From: an uncultured Treponema sp.
GTDB lineage: Bacteria > Spirochaetota > Spirochaetia > Treponematales > Treponemataceae
Direction of reading: 5' to 3'
Assembly: GCA_947177175.1 (NCBI GenBank)
Contig: CAMWTK010000001.1
Coordinates: 36,187 to 100,186 of the forward strand
Length of the DNA stretch: 64,000 nt
Shown here in pieces: positions 51,339-59,041 of the stretch (its first letter is position 1; every line of letters starts with the position of its first letter). The notes below the pieces were generated by a model, which searched no databases, was not told the DNA's origin, and saw only the letters and a program-made list of their open reading frames with translations. The position numbers and the translations under genes are program-made.

Positions 51339-52690
51339 TCGCCCGTTTCCAGACCGTATTCTGCCAGTTTCCGGTGGAGCGTCTTGCGCCCGATGCCAAG
51401 CACGTCCGCCGTCTTGCTTTTGTTGCCCTTGTTGGCGACCAAATTTTCTTCGATGATAATCCGTTCGGCGGCTTCCAGCGTGATGCCCACGGGAACTGCA
51501 ATCGCCTCCGCCCGGCTCGCCTTGCTCACGGTGGGCGGCAAATCTTCCAGCTCGATTTCCGGACCGCTTGCCATGACCACCGCGCTTTCCACGCAGTTGC
51601 GCAGCTCACGGATATTGCCCGGCCAGTCGTACTGATACATCGCCGTGCGCGCCGCCGCGCTGATGCCCGTAATCTTGCTGCCGTTCTCCGCGTTGAACTC
51701 GTCCAAAAACGCGCTGATGAGCAGCGGCAGGTCGTCCTTGCGCTCGCGCAGCGGCGGCACTTCCAGATGAATGACGTTCAGGCGGTAATACAAATCCTCG
51801 CGGAAGCGTCCCGCCTTGACTTCTTCCTCAAGGTTGCGGTTGGTCGCCGCAATGACGCGCACGTCCACTTCTATCGTCTGCGAGCCGCCCACGCGCTCGA
51901 ATTTTTTCTCCTGGAGGACGCGCAGCAGCTTTATCTGCACGCTCTGGTTGATCTCGCCGATTTCGTCCAGGAAAATCGTGCCGCCGTGCGCAAGCTCAAA
52001 ACGCCCCTTGTGCAGGCTGTCCGCACCCGTAAACGCGCCTTTCTCGTGCCCGAACAGCTCGCTTTCCAAAAGCGTCTCGCTCAGCGCGGCGCAATGTACT
52101 TTTATGCAGGCGCGGTCGCGGCGTGAGGAAAGGTTGTGCAGCGCGTCGGCAATCACTTCCTTGCCCACGCCGCTTTCGCCCGTGATGAGCACGCTCGCCT
52201 TGGTATCGGCGACCTTGCGCACCATGGTCAGCAGCCGCTGCATTTCCGCGCTCTTCCCGATGATATTGTCGAGCTGCCGGTTCGAGCCGACTTCCTTGAG
52301 CAGCTGCGTGTGCCGGATTTTAAGCTCGCGGCTTTCAAGCGCGCGCCGGACAATCATGCCGAGCTGGTCGAGGTTCAGCGGCTTTGTCAGAAAATCATAC
52401 GCGCCGTCGCGCATCGCCTGCACTGCCGCGTCAATCGAGCCGTGCCCGGTCAGCACGATCACGGGAATGCCCGGCATTTCGGTGGTCACGTGGCGCAAAA
52501 CCGCCTCGCCGCTGATTCCCGGCATCCGCAGGTCGGTGATTACCAGATCGATGTCGCCGCCCGCGAGCAGGTCAAGCCCTTCCTGCCCCGTCGCCGCGAC
52601 CTTGACGGCGTAGCCGTCCAGCTCAAAATCGGCGGCAAGCCCCTCGCGGATATGTTTTTCGTCGTCAATAATCAGAATCGTCGATTTCAT
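51335..52690 (-). CDS. atoC: Sigma54-dependent response regulator (NtrC/AtoC family)
   Basis: A 451-residue response regulator. The receiver domain has phosphoacceptor D53 and K103. The AAA+ domain has Walker A GESGVGKE at 171-178 and the sigma54-contact loop GAFTGA at 218-223. The C-terminal Fis-type helix-turn-helix is N-K-S-K-T-A-D-V-L-G-I-G-R-K-T-L. It overlaps the kinase gene by 4 nt, so they form a two-component pair. Sigma54 (RpoN) is not in the window and no target promoter was found. Confidence 0.92.
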   Translation of the reverse strand: MKSTILIIDDEKHIREGLAADFELDGYAVKVAATGQEGLDLLAGGDIDLVITDLRMPGISGEAVLRHVTTEMPGIPVIVLTGHGSIDAAVQAMRDGAYDFLTKPLNLDQLGMIVRRALESRELKIRHTQLLKEVGSNRQLDNIIGKSAEMQRLLTMVRKVADTKASVLITGESGVGKEVIADALHNLSSRRDRACIKVHCAALSETLLESELFGHEKGAFTGADSLHKGRFELAHGGTIFLDEIGEINQSVQIKLLRVLQEKKFERVGGSQTIEVDVRVIAATNRNLEEEVKAGRFREDLYYRLNVIHLEVPPLRERKDDLPLLISAFLDEFNAENGSKITGISAAARTAMYQYDWPGNIRELRNCVESAVVMASGPEIELEDLPPTVSKASRAEAIAVPVGITLEAAERIIIEENLVANKGNKSKTADVLGIGRKTLHRKLAEYGLETGD

Positions 52691-53913
52691 GCCTTGTCCT
52701 TTGCCCCGTTCCCGTCGTACATGAGCAGCCGCCGGTTCCGCTGCGGGACGGGCAGCGTAATCACGAACACCGTCCCTGCGCCTTTTTCCGAGCGCACGGT
52801 AATATCGCCGGAGAATTCCTTGATGATTTTGTACGTCATCGCCAGCCCCAGTCCCGTGCCGTTCGCCTTCGTCGTGAAATACGGCTCAAAAACGCGGGCG
52901 ACCGTCTCCTCGCCCATGCCGATACCGTTGTCCGCAAAACGCAGGACGTACAGTTCGTCCTTCACGGCACTCGTCACCGTCAGCCGGCCGCCGCCGGACG
53001 GAAACCGCTCGGTAATGGCGGCGAGCGCGTTCTGGGCAAGGTTGACGACGACCTCGCGGAACAGTTTCGGGTCGAGCAGGAGACGCGGGCAATCCTTGCA
53101 GAAATGCGCCTCAACGGCGACGTGCTTTTCCGTGAATTCGGGCATGAAGAACGAGACGAGCTGCTCCAGCAGCACGTTCGGGTTGACCAGCTCCAGCTGC
53201 GCGGAAATAGGGCGCACCGCCATCAAAAAATCCACCACGATTTTGTTCAGCCGATCGATTTCCTGGTTCACGACATCAAGGTACTGCTCCATGAATTTCG
53301 GGTCGGGGAGCATCCCGTCGCCGCCGCGCTTTTTCCGCACCGCCTTCTGCATCAGCTGGATATGAATGCTGATCGCGCCCAACGGATTCTTGATCTCATG
53401 GGCGACGCCTGCGGCAAGGTTCGTCAGCCCGGCAAGCGTCTCCATGCGGTGCAGCAGGATTTCCTGGTTGCGTTTTTCGGTCACGTCGTCAATCGTCACG
53501 ATCGAGCCGACCAGCTCCTGGTTGCGCACCAGCGGCATGACGGAGATGTCCACAAAGCGAATCGAGCCGCCCGCCGTGGCAAGCGTGTACTCGTCGCGCA
53601 CGTTGGTCTTGTCGGTCTCAGCGCACGAGCGGAGAAACCCGGCAACGTCGGCATCGCCGATGATTTCCCAGATTTTCTTTCCTTCCGATTTTGCGGCGGC
53701 GGGATGCAGGGAGAACGGCAGGTAACGTTCCGCCGCCTTGTTTATCTCCCGCAGCCGCCAGTCCGTGCTGACGATCATCAGCCCCGTGGAGAGCGACTGA
53801 AAAATCGACGAGAACGCCTCGGTACGCTCGGAAAGATTGTTCACGAGCGACTGAATCTGCGCGGAAGAGAGTTTTTCGATTTTCTGCGAGGCGCGCCGTG
53901 AAAAAGTCCGCAT
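52687..53913 (-). CDS. atoS: Soluble PAS-domain sensor histidine kinase (AtoS/NtrB-like)
   Basis: A 408-residue kinase with no membrane segment, so it senses an internal signal. A short coiled N-terminus is followed by a PAS domain (about 35-145), a dimerisation and phosphotransfer helix with H172 in A-H-E-I-K-N-P-L-G, and the ATPase domain with N-L-A-Q-N-A, D-N-G-I-G-M and G-T-G-L-G-L. The start at 53913 overlaps the holB stop by 1 nt. It pairs with the overlapping atoC. Confidence 0.9.
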   Translation of the reverse strand: MRTFSRRASQKIEKLSSAQIQSLVNNLSERTEAFSSIFQSLSTGLMIVSTDWRLREINKAAERYLPFSLHPAAAKSEGKKIWEIIGDADVAGFLRSCAETDKTNVRDEYTLATAGGSIRFVDISVMPLVRNQELVGSIVTIDDVTEKRNQEILLHRMETLAGLTNLAAGVAHEIKNPLGAISIHIQLMQKAVRKKRGGDGMLPDPKFMEQYLDVVNQEIDRLNKIVVDFLMAVRPISAQLELVNPNVLLEQLVSFFMPEFTEKHVAVEAHFCKDCPRLLLDPKLFREVVVNLAQNALAAITERFPSGGGRLTVTSAVKDELYVLRFADNGIGMGEETVARVFEPYFTTKANGTGLGLAMTYKIIKEFSGDITVRSEKGAGTVFVITLPVPQRNRRLLMYDGNGAKDKA

Positions 53914-55130
53914 CAGTGCCGCTCCGCGCGCCGCACGGCGAACAAATCGCGCCACAATGACTCAAGCGCGGCACCGGGAGTCTGATTGTACACGGTCACG
54001 TTGTTGTAGCAGATACGCAGCGCGTCCACGTTTTTTGCCGCGCGCTCGCCTGCCTGTGCGGTCAGCTCACCGGTCATCTGCGCGCCCAGAATGCCCGTCA
54101 AAAAAAGCCGGAACAGCAGCCGCGGCTCAAATCCCGCGCAGCCTTTCACGATGTCGCCCACCACGGGGAACATGCCTCTTTCGACCGACGCATAGAACGC
54201 GCGCGCGTGTTCCTGCACCGCGGCGGGCGTGACGGGCAGGTACGTCTGCAAAAACCCGTCGATCGTCCCCCCGCCCGCCGACATATCCGCATGAAAGACC
54301 CGCGCAATCACTTCCGCCTGCTGGCGTTCCGTGCGCTGCGCAAACTGATAGGTGCGCACGCGGGAAAGAATCGTCGGCATGACCGCCCCGCGGCGGCTAG
54401 TCGTCAGAATGAACACCGTGTCGGACGGCGGCTCTTCCAGCATTTTGAGCAGCGCGTTGCGGGCAGCTTCGTTCATGCGGTCGGCATGCTCGATAATAAA
54501 CACTTTCTTTCCGTCGGGGCTTCTGAGATGCGCCCACGCCGCCGCCCGCCGAATCTGCTGGATCGGAAGCGAATCGTACATAAACGCCGACTCCAGCTTT
54601 TCGGTCTGCTTGACCAGTTCCGCCGCAATTTTTTCGGTGCGCTCGTATCCGGGAAGCGGCTTTGTGCCGTCAATCTGCTCCAGCTGCTCGTCTATCGCCT
54701 GCACGACCGGCGCGATTTTTGAGACCTTCTCGTCATCTTCCCACAAAACCTGGCTGAAACGCATCGTCAGCTTGCGCACCGCGCGCACGAACAGATAGCG
54801 CGCCGCCGTCAGATACGGCGCGTCCTGCGCCACGGCAGCCAGGAACGTGTTTTTTGCCGCAAGGATTTCAAGCGCGCAGTCGCGCGGCCCGGCAAGCAGC
54901 ACGTTCGTGCTAGCAAGCTCCTTGTGCTTGCGGCAGGACGGACAGTCGCACTGCCACCGCCCGCGCGATTCCGCCGCCGTGCACGAAAGAATCCGCGCGA
55001 TCTCAAGCGCACAGGTCAGCTTGCCGCTGCTGTCAGGCCCGGCAAGCAGCAGCGCGCCGGGCAGCCGTCCGTGCGCGATGTCGTCCTTGAGCAACGCCGC
55101 CGCGTTCTGGTACAAAAGATTATCGAACAT
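53913..55130 (-). CDS. holB: DNA polymerase III delta-prime-like clamp-loader subunit
   Basis: A 405-residue AAA+ protein. It has a degenerate Walker A (A-G-P-D-S-S-G-K-L-T), a zinc-binding C-D-C-P-S-C stretch and the N-A-L-L-K-M-L-E-E-P-P segment that marks DnaX/HolB proteins. It belongs to the clamp loader of the replication polymerase. An insert after residue 100 makes it longer than the usual 330. The ATG at 55130 overlaps the cvpA stop by 4 nt; the longer in-frame start is inside cvpA. Confidence 0.85.
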   Translation of the reverse strand: MFDNLLYQNAAALLKDDIAHGRLPGALLLAGPDSSGKLTCALEIARILSCTAAESRGRWQCDCPSCRKHKELASTNVLLAGPRDCALEILAAKNTFLAAVAQDAPYLTAARYLFVRAVRKLTMRFSQVLWEDDEKVSKIAPVVQAIDEQLEQIDGTKPLPGYERTEKIAAELVKQTEKLESAFMYDSLPIQQIRRAAAWAHLRSPDGKKVFIIEHADRMNEAARNALLKMLEEPPSDTVFILTTSRRGAVMPTILSRVRTYQFAQRTERQQAEVIARVFHADMSAGGGTIDGFLQTYLPVTPAAVQEHARAFYASVERGMFPVVGDIVKGCAGFEPRLLFRLFLTGILGAQMTGELTAQAGERAAKNVDALRICYNNVTVYNQTPGAALESLWRDLFAVRRAERH

Positions 55131-55615
55131 CAGGCAACCATTCCCCGCACATAGCTCACCGACAGCCCCAGAAAGCCGCCCAGCAGATGCCAATAAAAAC
55201 ACGCGCACATCGTTTCCCGCAGTCCCGCGAACCAGGGCTGCACCGTGCTGACCAGCAGGATCAGCGCGACCAGCACCAGCCCTTCCAGCGCGCCGAAGAA
55301 AAAGCCGAGCGTCCGATTCAGGCTGCCCAGAATCTCACCGCGGAACACCGCCCCGAGCATGAGCTGGACGATTTTTACGACGATGAACGTCACCACGAAC
55401 AGCAGCAGGAACGCCACCACCGATGCACCAATCGGATTCGGTATGACCGCCGCCAGCCGCACCGCAAGCACGCCGAAAAAACTGATGGCGACAAGCACCG
55501 CGAGCACGACGGCAAGCTTGCCGAACACTTCCCGTATCAGCCCGCGCACCGCCCCGGCAAGCGCGAACAGCACGACGAGCGCGGAAAACAGCGCGTCGAT
55601 AAACGTAAATGTCAT
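55130..55615 (-). CDS. CvpA family membrane protein
   Basis: A 161-residue protein with four hydrophobic helices and the CvpA pattern F-I-D-A-L-F-S-A-L near the start, R-G-L-I-R-E-V-F-G after the first helix, and R-T-L-G-F-F-F-G-A-L-E-G-L. Relatives affect envelope integrity and colicin V production in E. coli. It overlaps murG and holB by 4 nt on each side. Confidence 0.85.
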   Translation of the reverse strand: MTFTFIDALFSALVVLFALAGAVRGLIREVFGKLAVVLAVLVAISFFGVLAVRLAAVIPNPIGASVVAFLLLFVVTFIVVKIVQLMLGAVFRGEILGSLNRTLGFFFGALEGLVLVALILLVSTVQPWFAGLRETMCACFYWHLLGGFLGLSVSYVRGMVA

Positions 55616-56733
55616 GATACAACTCCGTCAAAAATAATGCGCGCAATCTCCTGCGCAGGCCGCCTGCCCGCCGACAGCGAGCCGCACGCGCGCGCGCAAT
55701 CCGTGCGGAAGTCAGCGCGCTCCATCCGCGTGAGCGCGTCCCTGAGGTGCGCGCCGTCCGCCTCTTCGCCCAGCAGCATGAGCGCGGCGTTCCGTTCCAC
55801 AAAAAATGCCGCGTTGTCCACCTGATCGCCGCGCGTCCCCGATCCGCACAGCGGCACGAGCACCATCGGCTTGGCGAGCGCAGCGCACTCCCACAGCACG
55901 TTCGCGCCCGCGCGGGAAAGCACCACGTCGCTCGCGGCAACCACGTCGCACAGCTCCGCATAGATGAACGCATACGGATAGTAGCCCTCATGCCGGACCT
56001 GCGTCATCGCCTCGTCCGCCTTTCCCGTCTGATGCACGACCGTAAAATGCTCGCACAGCCAGTCCAAATTATCGTGCACGAGCATATTCAGCTGATGCGC
56101 GCCGAGGCTTCCGCCCATCACCAGCAGCACCGGCTTATGCGGACGCTCAGCGTCAAACAGAAAACGCCTGCCCCGCTCCGCGTCCGCCGCATAGAACGCC
56201 GGCCGCACCGGATTCCCCGTCACCACGCACTTTGCGCGCCGCGCGGCAGGCAGGAACGATTTGGTCGCCTCGTAGGAGACCAGGATTTTGTCTGCAAAGC
56301 GGCTGTTGATTTTCGTCGCCAGCCCCGGCGTAACGTCGCACTCGTGGGTATAGACCGGGATGCGCAGGATTCTTGCCGCAATGCACGGCGTGACCGACAC
56401 GAACCCGCCCTTGGAAAACAGCAGCGCGGGCCTGCTTTTTGCCAGCCGCCGCAGGGACACCAGCACCCCCGCCATGACCTTGAACACGTCGAGCACGTTC
56501 CTCAGCGACACATTGCGCCGCAGCTTGCCGCTCGGAACGCCGTAGAACGCGTCCACCGAACCGCTCCGCTCCACCAGCTCCCGGTCCATGCCGCCGCTGT
56601 TCCCCAGCCAGATGATACGAATGTCCCTGCCCTGCGCCCGCGCAAGCGCGCGCAGCTCGTCCGCCACCGCAAGCCCGGGATAGATATGCCCGCCCGTCCC
56701 GCCGCCCGCAAACGCAAAAGTCGTCGTCGCCAT
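55612..56733 (-). CDS. murG: UDP-GlcNAc:lipid I N-acetylglucosaminyltransferase
   Basis: A 373-residue GT28 enzyme at the inner face of the membrane that turns lipid I into lipid II. The G-loop is G-G-G-T-G-G-H at residues 10-16, with the second loop G-G-S-L-G-A-H-Q and donor-site L-S-R-A-G-A-N. It opens the murG-cvpA-holB-atoS-atoC unit. The long upstream frame crosses the tRNA gene and is rejected. Confidence 0.93.
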   Translation of the reverse strand: MATTTFAFAGGGTGGHIYPGLAVADELRALARAQGRDIRIIWLGNSGGMDRELVERSGSVDAFYGVPSGKLRRNVSLRNVLDVFKVMAGVLVSLRRLAKSRPALLFSKGGFVSVTPCIAARILRIPVYTHECDVTPGLATKINSRFADKILVSYEATKSFLPAARRAKCVVTGNPVRPAFYAADAERGRRFLFDAERPHKPVLLVMGGSLGAHQLNMLVHDNLDWLCEHFTVVHQTGKADEAMTQVRHEGYYPYAFIYAELCDVVAASDVVLSRAGANVLWECAALAKPMVLVPLCGSGTRGDQVDNAAFFVERNAALMLLGEEADGAHLRDALTRMERADFRTDCARACGSLSAGRRPAQEIARIIFDGVVS

Positions 56734-56740
56734 GTGTATC

Positions 56741-56769
56741 ATTATGACACAGAACGCGGAAAAAGACAA
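56741..56769 (-). promoter_or_regulatory. Sigma70-like promoter of murG, predicted leaderless
   Basis: TTGTCT (56764-56769), 17-nt spacer, CATAAT (56741-56746) on the minus strand, 7 nt before the ATG at 56733. No ribosome-binding site lies between. The rest of 56770-56894 holds no feature I recognise. Confidence 0.55.
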
Positions 56770-56894
56770 CCGCACCCGCCGCGCCGCTGCACGCCGTTTG
56801 CCGCCGCCGTGGGAGCGGAGATTGCCCGCCTCAACGAGGTGGTCGCCCGGCGCGGCAAGAAAGGCGAAGCCCCGCCCGCAAATGTTCCCGGCGC

Positions 56895-56927
56895 ATAAAA
56901 AAGAGCCTCGCATTGCGAGGCTCTTTT
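56895..56927 (-). terminator. Rho-independent terminator of tRNA-Phe
   Basis: An 11-bp perfect stem (AAGAGCCTCGC with its complement, 56901-56925) around a 3-nt loop, followed on the minus strand by a run of T. It begins right after the mature tRNA end. The T/A flanks on both sides would let it work in both directions. Confidence 0.88.
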
Positions 56928-57000
56928 TGCCACCGGTTGGAATCGAACCAACGACACATGGATTTTCAGTCCATTGCTCTACCAACTGAGCTACAGCGGC
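56928..57000 (-). tRNA. tRNA-Phe (GAA)
   Basis: A 73-nt cloverleaf on the minus strand. The acceptor stem GCCGCTG pairs with CGGTGGC (two G-U pairs), and the D arm has GTAGCTCAGTTGGTAGAGC. The anticodon loop reads CTGAAAA with anticodon GAA, and the T arm contains GGTTCGATTCC. The discriminator base is A and CCA is not encoded. It is the only tRNA gene seen in the window. Confidence 0.95.
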
Positions 57001-57012
57001 GTAAGTATCAGC

Positions 57013-57041
57013 AGTATATACTTTCCGCAGGTTTATGTCAA
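57013..57041 (-). promoter_or_regulatory. Promoter of tRNA-Phe
   Basis: TTGACA (57036-57041, perfect), 17-nt spacer, TATACT (57013-57018) on the minus strand, 12 nt before the tRNA. It overlaps the last codons of the CHY zinc-finger gene. The best consensus promoter in the window, as expected for a stable RNA. Confidence 0.85.
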
Positions 57042-57386
57042 GGCACAGGGCGCATTTTTTTCGGGAACCGCAAAATAGATGCCGTAGTGCTTGCGGCAGC
57101 CCGCGTTGAACGGACTCCCGCAGTGCGGGCACGACGGCGCGCCCAGATAGTCGCGGATGGCGAGCGTCCGTTCGCACACGCCGCACAGCACCGAGCGCCG
57201 ACCGAACTCGCGTTCTTCCCAGCGGACGATGGCATGGCGCTCGCATTCGTCATGGCATTTATAGCACGGATACCACTTCCCGCAGCACTTAAACCGTATC
57301 GCCACGATGTCAACCGGCGAATGGTAATGCACGCACCGCGTCTGTCCGTCCACGGTCCTGCCCAAAACGACGGGGGTATCGGCCAC
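57033..57386 (-). CDS. CHY zinc-finger protein
   Basis: A 117-residue cytoplasmic protein with at least 11 Cys and several His in pairs. C-V-H-Y is followed by F-K-C-C, Y-P-C-Y-K-C-H-D-E and later C-G-V-C and C-P-H-C-G, matching the CHY-type zinc finger (three zinc sites). In bacteria this family is small and of unknown role. It starts 2 nt after the ABC-F gene, so it is co-transcribed and possibly coupled with it. Confidence 0.85.
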   Translation of the reverse strand: MADTPVVLGRTVDGQTRCVHYHSPVDIVAIRFKCCGKWYPCYKCHDECERHAIVRWEEREFGRRSVLCGVCERTLAIRDYLGAPSCPHCGSPFNAGCRKHYGIYFAVPEKNAPCALT

Positions 57387-57388
57387 GG

Positions 57389-59029
57389 CTAAATCCGTAT
57401 CTTCTTGTCCGTGCCGGCATAGGCTTCCTTGCGCAGCTGCCGGATCTGCTCGTCGGCAAGGTAGTCGTCGAACGGCATCATGCGGTCGAACACGCCGGAC
57501 GGCGTAATCTCGATGATGCGGTTGGCGACCGACGACACGAATTCGTGGTCATGGCTTGAGAACAGCACCACGCCGGGAAAGCGGATTAGCGCCTCGTTCA
57601 GGCTCGTGATCGCCTCCAGGTCAAGGTGATTGGTGGGGTCGTCCATGATCAGCACGTTCGCGCCGACGAGCATCAGCTTGGAGAGCATGCAGCGCACTTT
57701 CTCGCCGCCGCTCAGCACTTTGACCGGCTTCAGGCTCTCGTCGCCCGTGAACAGCATCCTGCCGAGGAAGCCGCGCACGTAGGCATCGTCCTGCTCCTTG
57801 GAATACTGCTTGAGCCAGTCGGTGATGGTGTAGTCGTTGTCAAAATAGCGGTTGTTGTCGCGCCCCAGATAGGCGAAGCTCGTCGTCTGCCCCCAGAAAT
57901 ACTCGCCGCGGTCCGCCTTTTTCTCGCCGGAGATGATGTCGAACAGCGACGATATGGCATTGTGCTCAAGCCCGACGAACGCGATTTTGTCCGTGCGGTT
58001 CACCACGAGCGAAAAATCGGTGAGCAGCGGCACGCCGTCGTCGTCCGTGCTGCTGAGCTTGCGCACCTCAAGCACGTTGTTGCCGATGTCGCGGTCGGGC
58101 TGGAAATGGACATAGGGGAATTTCCTGCTCGTGACGGGCAGGTCGTCCAGCTCCAGCTTTTCGAGGACTTTCTTGCGGCTCGTCGCCTGCCGGGACTTTG
58201 CCGCGTTGGACGCGAAGCGCTGGATGAACTCGCGCAGGTCCTTTGCCTTCTCCTCGTTCTTCTTCTTCTGGTCTTTCGCCTGCTTCTGAAGGATCTGGCT
58301 CATCTGATACCAGAAATCGTAGTTGCCCGCGAACTGCGTGATCTTGCCGTAGTCGATGTCGCAGATGTAGGTGCAGACCGCGTTCAGGAAGTGGCGGTCG
58401 TGGCTCACGACGATGACGGTGTTCGGGAATTCGAGCAGGAAGTCCTCAAGCCATGCGATTGATTCCAGGTCAAGACCGTTCGTCGGCTCGTCGAGGAGCA
58501 GCACGTCGGGATTGCCGAACAACGCCTGCGCGAGCAGCACGCGCACTTTCTGGCTTTCGTCCAGCTCGCCCATCATCTTGTCGTGGTATTTCTCCTCAAG
58601 GCCGAGTCCCGAAAGCATCTGCTCGATCTGGTTCTCCGCCTCGTAGCCGCCCAACTCGCCGAACTGTGCCTCAAGCTCGCTCGCCCGCACGCCGTCCTCT
58701 TCGGTAAAGTCCGCCTTGGCGTAGATTTCGTCGCGGGCCTTGGCGCACTCGTACAGCACGGGGTAGCCGAACAGCACCACGTCCTTCACGGTGTACGCGT
58801 CGAACGCGAAGTGATCCTGCTTGAGCACCGCCATGCGCTCGCCGGGAGTCATAAAGACCTCGCCGCTGTCCCGGTCCTGCTCGCCGGAAAGCACCTTGAG
58901 GAACGTCGATTTTCCCGCGCCGTTCGCGCCGATGATGCCGTAACAGTTTCCCGCGGTGAATTTGAGATTCACGTCCTTGAACAGCGGCTTTTCGCTGAAA
59001 TGAAGGCTGACATCTGATACCGTAATCAT
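57389..59029 (-). CDS. ABC-F family ATPase (YkpA/YbiT-like) with one degenerate ATP site
   Basis: A 546-residue soluble protein with two ABC domains and the charged interdomain linker (Q-K-K-K-N-E-E-K-A-K), the ABC-F layout of ribosome-associated factors. NBD1 has intact Walker A GANGAGKST (34-42) and L-L-L-D-E-P (E181), but its signature is L156-D-E-S-Q. NBD2 has an intact signature L439-S-G-G-E, but Walker A is G353-L-E-H-N-A-I-S-S, without the Lys, and Walker B ends D463-D464-P, with Asp for the catalytic Glu. So one composite ATP site is normal and the other altered in every motif. It sits between a DEAD-box helicase gene and the CHY protein gene. Confidence 0.9.
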   Translation of the reverse strand: MITVSDVSLHFSEKPLFKDVNLKFTAGNCYGIIGANGAGKSTFLKVLSGEQDRDSGEVFMTPGERMAVLKQDHFAFDAYTVKDVVLFGYPVLYECAKARDEIYAKADFTEEDGVRASELEAQFGELGGYEAENQIEQMLSGLGLEEKYHDKMMGELDESQKVRVLLAQALFGNPDVLLLDEPTNGLDLESIAWLEDFLLEFPNTVIVVSHDRHFLNAVCTYICDIDYGKITQFAGNYDFWYQMSQILQKQAKDQKKKNEEKAKDLREFIQRFASNAAKSRQATSRKKVLEKLELDDLPVTSRKFPYVHFQPDRDIGNNVLEVRKLSSTDDDGVPLLTDFSLVVNRTDKIAFVGLEHNAISSLFDIISGEKKADRGEYFWGQTTSFAYLGRDNNRYFDNDYTITDWLKQYSKEQDDAYVRGFLGRMLFTGDESLKPVKVLSGGEKVRCMLSKLMLVGANVLIMDDPTNHLDLEAITSLNEALIRFPGVVLFSSHDHEFVSSVANRIIEITPSGVFDRMMPFDDYLADEQIRQLRKEAYAGTDKKIRI

Positions 59030-59041
59030 GCCCGTTTCCCC

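Noticed and set aside
55612..57246. Long form of murG reaching 57246
   Set aside because: The extension runs through the tRNA-Phe gene and its terminator; MATTTFAFAGGGTGGH at 56733 is the normal MurG start.
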